NCBI RefSeq assembly: GCF_028476545.1
Contig: NW_026733240.1
Location: 1-64,000 of the forward strand
Reading direction: 5' to 3'
Source of the DNA: Physella acuta
Taxonomy: Eukaryota > Mollusca > Gastropoda > Physidae
Length of the DNA: 64,000 nt
Shown here: piece after piece, positions 1 through 12,000 of the stretch
Layout: every line of letters begins with the position of its first letter
Numbering within the stretch: the first letter of the stretch is position 1
Notes under the pieces: generated by a model
Told to the model about the DNA's origin: nothing
Database searches by the model: none
The model's input: only the letters and a program-made list of their open reading frames with translations
Translations under genes and position numbers: made by a program

Positions 1-286
1 ATAGGGCTACACACCTTGATTAAATTAGCTGCTGAGTTGAGGGGAGGGTGTGTAGGTTAAAACACGAGCACTGCTGATTATATGTATAGATTACAGTCTG
101 GGGGCGGGGTGGTGTGAACTGTTGCGCTGTGAGATTAGGGCGGAGCTGAGCTTGTACGACAACATGCATGAATGACTAAACAGGACTGGATAGTTTCAGT
201 CCATTGTTTATTTCACTAGCTAAATATTTAATAGACATGGATAACCACTTTCACAACATATACATAGACTATATTCACGACGACGA

Positions 287-424
287 CAGTGTTACTTCCA
301 GACTTTTTTCACCGGAGGGGGGGGGGGGGGCTAAAATTTTCTATATAAACTCCATTTCGATTCGGGGGGGGGGGGGGGGGGGGGCGGTAGACTCTCTTCG
401 AAGAGATGACAGGAAGAAACACTG
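287..424 (+). mobile_element. G-rich hAT-like MITE, degraded copy
   Basis: It starts with a variant of the family end (CAGTGTTACTTCCAG) and finishes with GGAAGAAACACTG, the inverted counterpart. Between them lie two runs of G and the family core resembling TTTTCTATATAAACTCC. The flanks gacgacga and gacgacag agree at 6 of 8 positions, so the 8-bp target duplication is only partly visible in this repetitive GAC context. An open frame across it is a by-product of the G runs. Confidence 0.7.
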
Positions 425-718
425 GACGACAGACGAATACTTCTACACCCTAGTACAACATGACGAGGACTGATCTAACCTATAATCCCCCAGCCACAAG
501 ATCCTAATCTCAAACTTCACATCCTTACGTAGTTCGTCACAAAGTCAAAATCTTTAGTAACATAAATCATTCCACAACACACATACTCTCATACCTTTGC
601 AATACCTAAGATACCATTCATAAATTCATAACAGTGACTACCTGTCCTAGTGCAAGGGGAGATCTACTTCGCTAGGTCTCCTAAATTCCAATACAACAAT
701 TTCTGATGAATTTAGAAG

Positions 719-1050
719 CAGTGGCGTCACTAGGTCGAGTGTCACCCGGTGGGGTAACTGAATTTGTCACACAAACAGACACCCCCCCCCCCACACACAC
801 ACCAGAGGCGTAGCGGCCCCTCCCGGCGCCCGGGGACAAAATTTCAATTTGGCACCCCCCCCCCCCTATATTTTTTATATTTATAATTCAAAATAGCAGC
901 TAAAATGAGCTTATTTTGGCGCCCCTAGGGTCGGCGCCCGGGGACATATGTACCCCTTCCCACCCCTGTCTCTACGCCTCTGACACACACACACACATAC
1001 ATACACCATCCAACAATTTTCATTTTTTGATTTAGTGTCACCCTCCCTCC
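719..1050 (+). mobile_element. CAGTGGCGTCACTA-type repeat fragment carrying a nested MITE
   Basis: The left end reads CAGTGGCGTCACTAGG followed by GTGTCACCC. The right part holds TAGTGTCACCCTCCC, also seen near 8700. A second MITE (803-982) sits inside. The boundaries on the right are uncertain. A relative with the same left motif lies at 8520-8710. Confidence 0.45.
803..982 (+). mobile_element. CAGAGGCGTAGCG MITE (hAT-like)
   Basis: Terminal inverted repeats CAGAGGCGTAGCG and CTACGCCTCTG bound a 180-bp element. It has inner repeats GGCGCCCGGGGACA near both ends, and a C run. It is flanked on both sides by acacacac, which is consistent with an 8-bp target duplication but is low complexity and so weak. 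A second, independent copy at 16991-17178 supports the family. Confidence 0.75.
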
Positions 1051-2481
1051 CGGTACCATTTTGTTATTTTAACTGAATAAAAACAATATGCTAGAAAAGT
1101 TTTAGTTAAAAACCGAGGCCACCGAAGTCACTGAAATCAATCCTTTTGTATTTATTATCCTCACACTTTTTACCACCAGTTATCTCATAACAATGGTTAA
1201 CAAGAATTTCTGTCAACACGGCATTTTAACCTTAGCTGCGTACCAACACAGTTAACAAAACGTCAACCCCAACACATCCCCAGGCCGTTGTTAAACAACC
1301 GCCTCGCTCCCTGAATTGGATTTTGTTTTGCTGGAGCCTGATCCGATTTCCGCTTCCATCTTTTCCTTTTTCTCTCGGTATAATTGATTCATTCTGTAAC
1401 AGGTAGATATACGACTACGTTTGTAGGTCCTGATCCGTTCTGACCTATTTCTGTAGGTGCACACTCCACCCCCTCTTCACCCCCCCCCCCCACCACACAC
1501 CACATCTCACACTACCACATGTGCCTGTCACCTTTGTAGACCTGGAACTACTGGTACTTTACCTCAGATTGTACACCAAGCTCGGAGTAAGTTTAGCACC
1601 CATGAGTTGGTTTAGCTTTCAGCGCATCCAATCGGCACCAAGAATTTCTTTTCACAGGAAGGCATGCAAAAAAAAAAATGAAGCCGTCACTAAAAGTATT
1701 TGGTCTACATTACCCGCTTGTTTGCGAGTTGAGTTGCCAATAGTAATTGTGTGAGTAGCTACCGCTATTTACACGCTGGGTTAATGTCACTACACACCAA
1801 CTCGCTTGCTCGTTTTAGTTTTCGTGTTCATTTCTGTGTGTTTCGATTGTTATTTGAATTATATGCACATTCGAATGTCATGTGTGTTGTTTGAATGTCA
1901 TGTGGGTCATTCTAATGTTATGTGTGTGCATTCAAATGCCATGCAAGTGGCATTCAAATACTAATTTTTGAAATGAAATCTATTTTAAAAAGTAGCGTTG
2001 TTTTTTTTTAATTGCCAGATGAGTCACATTATGTAATAAAGTCTTTGGAAGCCTGCCTGAGATTATATAACAATTACAGAAACCTCCCTCAACACGTTCG
2101 CACACGCACGGTCACACACGCTTCCCCCCCCCCCCCACACACACACGCGCGTGCACACATACACTCGCCTTCACGCACACACACACAGAACAATAAATTT
2201 ACGAATAGTTTATGAGAAGCATATGCGTGAGATACCTGTTAATGTTCTGGAAATCTCGTTTTAAAATTAATTTTACTTACAGTTCCGGTACGTTTTTTTG
2301 GGAAATGAAAGAGTAAACAGGAAACATTTAAGGAAACTATTATGAAAATTTAATAATACAAAAACTGTTGAACCAGAACTTTAAACCACTACCCATCTAG
2401 ATATTAGACATAACAATTTGATACATTACCTAAATGATACACCCCTAAAGATATACTATAATGTGAGCGGGTTCCCTAAAG
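1051..2481. other. Intergenic, no gene recognised
   Basis: The stretch holds short C runs and CA-rich patches (about 1480-1505 and 2120-2190) and a few short open frames without homology or splice support. Promoter or 5' untranslated exons of the downstream tetraspanin could lie here but cannot be identified from sequence alone. Confidence 0.4.
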
Positions 2482-2698
2482 CAGTGTTTCTTCCAGACTT
2501 TTCTCCGGGGGTGCACTTGAAATTTTCGGGGGGGGGGGGCTGACACTGTCAAAAGTATATATTTTCTATATAAATTCCATTTTTTTTCGGGGGGGGGGGG
2601 GGGGGCGGCAGACTTTCTTCGGGGGGGGGGGGGGGGGTAGACTTTCTTCGGGCACCGCCCCCCCCCCCCCCCCGAAGAGATGCCTGGAAGAAACTCTG
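2482..2698 (+). mobile_element. G-rich hAT-like MITE with intact target duplication
   Basis: The element runs from CAGTGTTTCTTCCAGAC to TGCCTGGAAGAAACTCTG and is flanked by perfect 8-bp direct repeats CCCTAAAG (2474-2481 and 2699-2706). The interior is runs of 10-17 G or C separated by TTCTTCGG-like spacers around a TATATATTTTCTATATAAATTCC core. CAG...CTG ends with an 8-bp duplication are typical of hAT elements. There is no coding capacity. Confidence 0.88.
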
Positions 2699-2946
2699 CC
2701 CTAAAGGTATTAATGCATTTCCTACTCTCACCCACGTTTGCTCATAACAACATGCATTGAAACAGCAATTACTCACGCCTAATTACTTGTTTATTTAATC
2801 TGACCATTTTCGATTTGTGCATAGACTGCACATTTAAATTAATTACAACGTGTGAGGTCGCGTAGAGTTTGTAATAAAAATGTGTTTTGTTTACCAAACT
2901 TATACAAACATCTAAATAATTGATTTTTTAATTATTTTTTTTTCAG

Positions 2947-3037
2947 TCTTTGAAGATTTGACTGTTTAAAATACAGACCTCAATAGGGACTGAAACTTCT
3001 TTTTGTTCATTAATCTAGAACGTTAATTGATTTCAAG
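2947..3037 (+). other. Probable 5' untranslated exon start of the tetraspanin
   Basis: A strong acceptor (a T-run followed by TTTCAG, AG at 2945-2946) precedes 91 bases that lead to the first ATG of the tetraspanin. An upstream non-coding first exon and a 5' UTR intron are inferred; the upstream exon was not located. Confidence 0.4.
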
Positions 3038-6000
3038 ATGGGCCAGTGTGTTGGATGCCTCAAGTACATACTCTTTATCTTCAACTTCTGTCTTTGGGTG
3101 AGTTTTGATTTAGATAAAAGTTAAGAAAAGTGTAGTTTAGTTATTTTGGACTAGAGATTTCACAAGGCAAAGAAAGTAACGTGAAATGACGTCATCAAAA
3201 AAGGGAGATTACGCCTACGCTGTGTACAGTGTAGAAGCGTATGTTTTGGTAACGGTAATGCAAACAATGAGATGGGAAGGGGAGAAGGAGTTCATTGTTA
3301 TCTGCTAATCTACAGGGACACGTAGCGATTGTGGTGGGGGCGGGGGAAAGATGCTGGGAGAAAGTCGTTAAAGGCTGTCTTATTAATTTAAGACTAAAAT
3401 ATTAATTTTAACTGGAAGCTCCCCCCGAACCGCCCCCAGGTCAGGTTAACCTTGAAAATTACCTTACATAACTACCGGACAGCCCAAACTCTTGATTCTC
3501 TAGACTAGATAATACACAGACTTGCGATAACTACATATTCACATAGTACCACAGATCGACCTCAAACCCAACCCTTAAGCCACTAATCTTACTCATACAT
3601 AAATATTGTATTTGTCTAAATATTTTCCATGACTAGATATTTCCATTTCCTAGTTATTTCCCTTGCCAAAATATTTCATTGCCTGTATTTCCATTACCTA
3701 GTTATTTCCCTTCCCTAGACATGTACTCTCCCTCTCTCCTCTTCCCCCCCCCCCTCCCGCCTAAATATTTCCTTTGCCTAGTTTTTCCCTTGCCTACATA
3801 TTTCTCTTGCCTAGATATTTCCACAGCTTAGATATTTCCCCTGTCTAGATATCCCCCCTCCCCCTGCCTAGATATTTCCCCTACCTAGTTATTTCCCTTG
3901 CCTGGTAATTTCTCTTGCCTATATATTTCCGTAGTGTCTGTTGTCGTTAATATAAGGTAACCCTGTAGGACATAATAGTCAAAAAGTAACATTAGAAGGT
4001 GCCAGGTCATCCCATACGCTTACAAGTCCCAAGCAATACACTAACACTTTCTCTAACTGTGTTTATGTTTCATTGTCAAACCAACGTGTAACAATTGATC
4101 CTCACACAAAGGGACTTTAATCCCAGTAGATATTTTAATGAAGACAAACTTGTAATAACACCGTTAGAACTTCAGCTAAAAAAATTCTACTGAAACGAAC
4201 AAGTTATTCTGCTGTATACTGATCTTTCCTTGAAGAACTCTTCAGGATAAGCTGGAATATTCGGTTAAATTTGAATCTCTTGGCACAGCTAACAGCTCAC
4301 TGCTCGAACCTGAATTCAGCAGTTTTAGTGTAATAGTAAAGTAGTAAGGATACGATTGTGTAAAGGGACAATACCTCTCCGATGCTATTAACACCAACGG
4401 ATGTATTTAGAAATGCCAAGAGCAATTTATTTTATAGAAAGTCATTAAATACGTTTTGGCAGGATTTCAATTTTTTTTTATGTTCAATAATGAATTAGCT
4501 TCGTTTATGTAATAAGTTGTCAATTTAAAAATAAATCCAATTATCTAGACTTTCTCTCCTGTATATTTTCTTTGTTTTATTAAAGTTTCTTTAACAGCCC
4601 TGTAAGTTTGCCTTCATTAAAACAATTAGTAATAAATTTGGCTTCATTAAACTCTCAGTAATAAATTTAGCTTCATTAAACTATCAGTAATAAATTTGGC
4701 CTCATTAAATTCTCAGTAATAAATTTGACTTCATTAAATTCTCAGTAATAAATTTGGCTTCATTAAACTCTCAGTAATAAATTTGGCCTCATTAAATTCT
4801 CAGTAATAAATTTGGCCTCATTAAACTCTCAGTAAAAAATTTGGCCTCATTAAACTCTCAGTAAAAAATTTGGCCTCATTAAACCCTCAGTAATAAATTT
4901 GGCTTCATTAAACCCTCAGTAATACATTTGGTTTCATTAAACTCTCAGTAATAAAGTTGGCTTCATTAAACTCTCAGTAATAAATTTGGTTTCCCGAGCA
5001 GCTATAAATCTGGCTTACTTGACCAGTCAGATAATATATGTTGGACTTGATCTAACCCTTTTTTATATGACTCACATTCAGTTTTCTCACTTGCTCTATG
5101 CTGACTGCATACATCCTGTTTGACTCAATTTATTATCTTATTTACCTGACTTCAATAGCTCTCTAAAACGACTCCCTCTTACCGGAAAGCCTTCTATTTT
5201 AACTTCTCTAGAATAACATTTCTCTATTTTGTATTATGCTAATTATCGCTGGACTACAAAGTAAAGTGAATAACAACATCTTGAACTAACGACACCTGCG
5301 GTTTACACTAAGCCACAAGTTAAAATCTACATTACTCGTTAGTTCACCTCATCACTCATAGCATCATACCTCCTTCCACCACTTCCCCCCACACATACAC
5401 ATAATCATCATAACAATTATTTACTTTACTTGTAAGCACCTGCTTACACTCACAGAAGCAAAACAACAACCGTGCAAGTCTTCAAACACACTTTTAAAAC
5501 ACACTTTTACACATATGACTCCCGCCTATTCTCACGAGAGGGCCAAGTTTTTTTATACTTGACGAAGGAATAATAGAATCCGGTTTAGTTATGGTACACT
5601 GTACAGTGTGAATGATTTAAGCATGTTATTGAGATACACGGTCGTGGTCAGATGGTAGAGCTTACGACTGCTAACCCGAAGCCTCGAGTTCCGATCCCCG
5701 GCTCGAGTCTGTTGGATGTCCTTGAGTCCACCCAGCTGTCAGGGTTATTTGCTCACATTGGGGTAACTAAGTCGGCTGGACATTGTGCTGACCACACTAG
5801 TCAAGGTCACTGAAACAGAATAACTCTACTTCATCTGGCCCATGTGTCTTGGTAACGAACGGGGAAAAAGATGACGATTCACAAGATACAAATTGTGCCG
5901 TCCTAAGTAGTAATTGGCATATAGATCTATGACTTGTTTCTGGAAGTCGTGTTGCATTAATGTGCATTAAAAAAACCAACAATCTGTATGTTGGTTGTTG

Positions 6001-9000
6001 TTTTTTCTCCTCTATATCTTATTTTACTTGATTTTACTTAGTTTCGTTTTTGTAAACCTTCTAAATATTAATATAATAAACAATATTGGCAACAGTAAAT
6101 TATAAAGGCCTACTTCATTAATAGCATTTAATTTTCCGCCTCCTCATAAAATGGGTCGTGAGAATTGTCGTTCTTTTTGGTGGTTACGTCCCTTATGAAG
6201 GGGAGAAAAATCTGTTGACTCAAGCATTTATCAAACAACACATGCATTATTTGACGCTTAAAATATATTTTAAAAATGGAATAAATATAAATCTACTTGA
6301 CAATACATACAGATTACTTTCGTCTTAAGTTTTTTTTTACATGGTAACAAGAATGAAAACTTCACCAGTGTAATTATGGCGGGTATGAAAGCAACACCCG
6401 AACATGCTTTTGTATGAGGTAGAGGAATAGCCTCGGTTCGAATCTTTACTGGAAATAGAAAACGTTGGTTGTACTGAATTTTGATTCTGTGTTGTTGTGG
6501 TTGTGTTAGAAAATAAAGTCTAATCCAGTTATTGTTTACGGTGCTCATTACTAAACGGTACAGCGCGAGGCAAAATTAATTTGCTTATGATAGGGACGAT
6601 TAAAATAGCTTTCTCGGTCTAACTTAATATGGAGTGGGTTGTTAAGGTATATTTCAGGATAGCGTGCGTAAATGAAAGGGTTGTCAGGATGAGGAACGTA
6701 AATAAAAAGGTTGTCAGGAAAACGAACGTAAATGAAAGGGTTGTCAGGATAGCGTGCGTAACTGAAGGGTTTGTCACGATTACACATCCAAATGAAAGGG
6801 TTGTCAGGATTACACACCGAACTGAAAGGGTTGTCAGGAATACACATCCAACTGAAAGGGTTGTCACACAGGATTACACATCCAACTAAAAGGGTTGTCC
6901 GGATTACACATCTAACTTAAAGGGTTGTCACACACGATTACACATCTAACTTAAAGGGTTGTCCGGATTACACATCCAACTAAAAGGGTTGTCCGGATTA
7001 CACATCCAACTTAAAGGGTTGTCCGGATTATACATCCAACTAAAAGGGTTGTCCGGATTACACATCCAACTAAAAGGGTTGTCACACAGGATTACACATC
7101 CAACTTAAAGGGTTGTCCGGATTACACATCCAACTAAAAGGGTTGTCCGGATTACACATCCAACTAAAAGGGTTGTCACACAGGATTACACATCCAACTA
7201 AAAGGGTTGTCACACAGGATTACACATCCAACTTAAAGGGTTGCCAGGATAACCTACGTAACTGAGGTGGTTGTTAGGGTAACAATTTCTAGAATGTTCC
7301 ACCCCTATCCCCAGCTGCTGGGATGCGGGTTGCTGTCAGTTGGGATATGGCTAAAGATGGACGACCGTGGTGATCACTACGTGCAGGCGGTGACCGAGAA
7401 GGTGATCGATGGCTACAAGATCAGTTACAGGTGAGTCTCACAACCTGAGGAATTGTTGCTTACCTTATCTGCAATCTCAGGGTCATGTTCAGTATCTTAA
7501 ATTCGCAGTTCACCTGATAAGGAGCTTTTAAACCACGCCATTTTAATAATTAAAAAAAAATAAGTTATCTTGGAATAGTTGAATTGTTAACTATCATTTT
7601 TCTCGATGTTTGCTAATTAAAACCCAATGTTTGAGCCCCAATTAATTTTTTTTAAAATTAATCGATGCCTAACTAATTATTACAACCCCCCCCCCCCCCG
7701 CTCCACCAAACTGTCGAGTTTCATTCAGGCATCTTTCTGTTCTACCTTACACGTCAGGAAATTATCAAATCTTCATTACGGCCCTTAAGTCAGACAATTA
7801 TCAAATCTTCCTTACGACCATAAAGTCAGAAAATTATCAAATCTACCTTATGACATAAAGTCAGAAAATTATCAAATCTACCTTATGACATAAAGTCAGA
7901 AAATTATCAAATCTTCCTTACGACCATAAAGTCAAGAATTTTTTCTCAATGTTTATTTTTATTTCCCCAGTGACGTAGGGGATATCAACGTTGGTGACGT
8001 CATGATCTACTTGCTGATCGTCTTCGGCATTATCCTCATCCTCGTGACGTTTATCGGCTGCTGCGGCGCTGTCAGAGAGAACATGTGTTTACTAGTCACG
8101 GTAGCAGTTTAAAATTTTTAATATTAGTCGTGGTAGCAGTTTAAAACTTGTAATATTAGTCACGATAGCAGTTAAATTTTTTTAAATATTAGTCACGGTA
8201 GTAGTTTAAATGTTTTAATATTAGTCGCATTAGGCGTTTTAACAATTACAGGGTAGCTTATATTTTTTAACAGGGTAGTAAGCAGTGTTTCTTCCAGACT
8301 TTTTTCTCCGGGGGGGCACTTGAAATCTTCGGGGGGGCGGTAAACTTTCTTCGGGGGGGCGGACACTGTTAAAAGTATATATTTTCTATATAAATTATAT
8401 AAATTTCATTTCGTTCGGGGGGGGGGGCGGTAAAAATTTTTCGGGGGGGGCTTCGGCCCCCCCCCCCCCGAAGAGATGCCTGGAAGAAGCTCTGGTAGTA
8501 AGAGTGGTGGTGTACGGCAAGTGGCGTGACTATGTCGGGTGTCACCCCCATCCTTTCCAACAATTTAGCATTTTCGGTTTGACAATACCCCTCTCCCTTT
8601 ACTTTGTTCATTCTTTTCTGGATAAAGCATAATTTTGTCTGTACATTTAACAATTTTATATTTGGCATTGCCCCCCTCCCCCCCTCCCTCACCCGAGATG
8701 GTGTCACACCCCCTCCTTCCTCGCCCCAAGTTCAGTACAATGTTCTTTATATGATACAGTGTTTAACCTATCAACCTAATCATTTTATCATTTGTTTCTT
8801 CAGTTCTCCATCTGCCTCTTTATTCTAATGGCGGCCTTGCTGAGTGTTGGGACATGGGCGTTCATCAGCAAGAAGAATGTCAACACTCAAACAGTAAGCT
8901 CCCCTTCACGCCCATACATTTGAATAGACAGATTACCATAGTGTGAACTTTTCAGCAGTAAGCTCCCCTTCAAGCTTTAGACTAGAATAGATAGATTACC

Positions 9001-12000
9001 ATAGCTTGAACTTTACAGCAGTGAGCTCCCCTTCAAGTCCATACATTAGAATAGATAGATTACCATAGTGTGAACTTTTCAGCAGTAAACTCCCCTTCAA
9101 GCCCATACATTAGAATAGATAGATTACCATAGTGTGAACTTTTCAGCAGTAAACTCCCCTTCAAGCCCATACATTAGAATAGATAGATTACCATAGTGTG
9201 AACTTTTCAGCATAAAGCTCCCCTTCAAGCTTTAGACTAGAATAGATAGATTACCATAGTTTGAACTTTTTAGCAGTGTGAGGAAGTTGGTCCCAGATGA
9301 TCCATAAATATGTATACGAGTAAATAGTTATAACCCTTCAGATTAAAATTATATTGAAATGTTCTTACGTCTTGGTAAAAAAAAAAACTATGCTTATTTT
9401 TTTTTAGTTTTTCTAAATTTAGAAATATATTTTATTTTTGTCTTTTGGGATTTTAAAATATTTAAAAATATATATGTGTATATACATTGTCATAATTTCG
9501 TGTCAAAACTCTAAAGTGTTATTTTAAAAACTAAAACGCTTTCAACTCTCTTTGTCCGAACAACCAGGATGACCTGAGGGCAAAAACGACTGAAATCTTG
9601 AATAAAGCAGTCATGACGTATGATAATGACCCTGAATCTATGGAGCTGATGGACCTTGTACAAAATAGTGTAAAATATTTATTTTATGAATTCACTTTAT
9701 ATTGTTTATGTTTTTGTAGCAGGCATATACAAATACTTAGTTGATTACTATTTGTATTGACATCTTTGCCAAACTTGAAAGCGTGTTGGTGTGTTTGTCT
9801 TATGTGTATTACTACACCTTCGATCAGATCGCCATGAAACTTTCAGAAGTTGTTGATTATATTTTGGGAAAAGTGTGCGATTTAAAAAAAGAAATTTTGG
9901 AGGAGTGGCGCCCCGGCTGTAGGGTGTGGTTTAGGGCATAGACTTCACCAGCGACTATCTTAGCACCTGGGAACTGTTGATTAGGCGCCATGCACATTGT
10001 GGGTTGGAGGGGGTCAAAGGTCAAACTGCACCAGGGGCGTCCTCCGTCGACCCGACGGTTGGGCGACCGAAGCACCCCGGGCACCCCCACGAGCACTATG
10101 GCGCCTACATTCGTTTTAAAGAGCAACCTACACTTCAATGACTAAACCGAACCACGTTCACACCCTGCGATAGTGCAGCCAGTGGCTCCCGATAGAGCCC
10201 CGCGACGCTCTTGACACCTGGTCCTATAAGAGTGTGATTAAAGTACACTCAATGCTTTCGCACAGCACACCCTGGGGCGTCTGGGCGGTAGTGTGGTCAA
10301 ACCAACGCCCCAACAACTAAGATCAAAGAACTGTAGCGCCGGCTTTGATGAGACAACGAGGCCAGGCGTCTAAAAATACACGATTGGTCACGTGTTTATG
10401 AAACGCTTATAAAATATCACGCCACTTTGATGTGTAAGAATAGTTCGCGGCAATGGGTACGATTGTACATTTTTTTTCACGTTTTGTTAGAAATTCGCGC
10501 GTTAACATTGATGTTTATGTTTTTATTTATTTTAAATTAAAATCAGCTTCGCTGCTGTGGAGTGAATGGAACCAGGGACTACCTGAAGAAAGTCCCACAG
10601 AGCTGCCCTAGTCTAGCCTCTACCAGAAACAGAATACAGGTTGGTCGATGTTCGGTGATGTGTCTCGTTTTTTACTTTCTCGTATATACGTAGTATAGAG
10701 AAAGTATTGTAATCGTGCAAAAAAAAAAATCGAGATTTTTACAAATCTCGACGTTTTACACCTCACTGATACGGAAAAACATAATTTTGCAATCTTGTCC
10801 GTATGTCTGTGTGTCTGTGTGTGTGTGTGTGTGTCTGTGTGTGTGTAAACACGATTACTTGAGTACCGTTACAGCTAGGTTGATGAAATTTCATATATAA
10901 GTATTTTATCAAAATCGTAGATCCGTATCAACTTTTGAGCGATTTCCGATAACCGGAAGTGGTACTTTTTCTACTTTGAATTTTTCAAAAGCCTATAACT
11001 TGAGTACTATTTCAGTTAGATAAATGAAATTTCACATGTAAGTAAAAGATCTAATTCTCTACCTTCTGTTAAATTTTGAGTAATTTCCGTTGACGGAAAG
11101 TACTAATTTACGCTATTTCCGATTTCTCAAAAACGCATCTAAATTTATAAAGTACTAATAATATTGCGCACCATTATGAACATCTTTATTCGGCGTTCGC
11201 TTGGTGTGCAATACTTTTTTCTATGAGATTCTATTTTATTTTTAAAAGTTTATGTATTTAAAATGGATTAAAAATGATAACTATATCCCGAGTTCCCATC
11301 CCCTGTTGTTTTATATAAGAATATTCGAGAAAGTTTAGGGGAGATCACTCCCGGTTTATTACATTTATCAATTCGTTTTAAATATTTATGAAAATGTGGT
11401 TTTAAAACGAATAGCAAATTTAGACTGCATGTTTTAAAAATGGGTTGATAGATGACTACTATCAAGTTAAACACTGTATTGGAAACTGGTCTAAATCCAG
11501 TCATTCAACAGTGTTCGATCTTAGTCATTGGAATGTTGGTACAACGCAATCAATCTTTGTCATTAGAATGTTGGTACAACGCAATCAATCTAGTCATTAG
11601 AATGTTGGTACATAGGGATCAATCTTAGTCATTAGAATGTTGGTGGTTAGTCTTTTACAGAAGCTGATGAATCAATCCAGTGTTTCTTTCAGATTGTTTT
11701 CTCCAAGCGGCACTTAAAACTCTCAGGAGGGGGGGGGGGGCGGTCACTGGTAAAAAAAAATATTTTTATATAAATTTGGTTCGTTTGGAATTTGAGAAGT
11801 GTTACCTTTATATTTTTTGAGGATCTAACCAGTGTTGTGGCAAAGAGCTATGGGATAAATGTGACGGGGGAAGGGGGGGGGGGGTGGAGTCAGTAAAAAA
11901 AGGGGGTCATTCATTGACAATGCCTCGTGCTCTCATGGCATTGTGAGTGAATTTCCCAAAAGTATACCCAGACTACTTTTACATGAACTACTTTTTGACC

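Noticed and set aside
4610-4993. Regular repeats that might suggest a CRISPR array
   Set aside because: Units are contiguous without variable spacers, and the DNA is clearly eukaryotic.
6551-6889. Overlapping 80-98-codon frames on both strands
   Set aside because: They are artefacts of the tandem repeat before tetraspanin exon 2; both strands and several frames stay open.
9857-10138. A 93-codon minus-strand frame in tetraspanin intron 5
   Set aside because: It crosses the GC-rich block, shows no family features and has no usable splice context.
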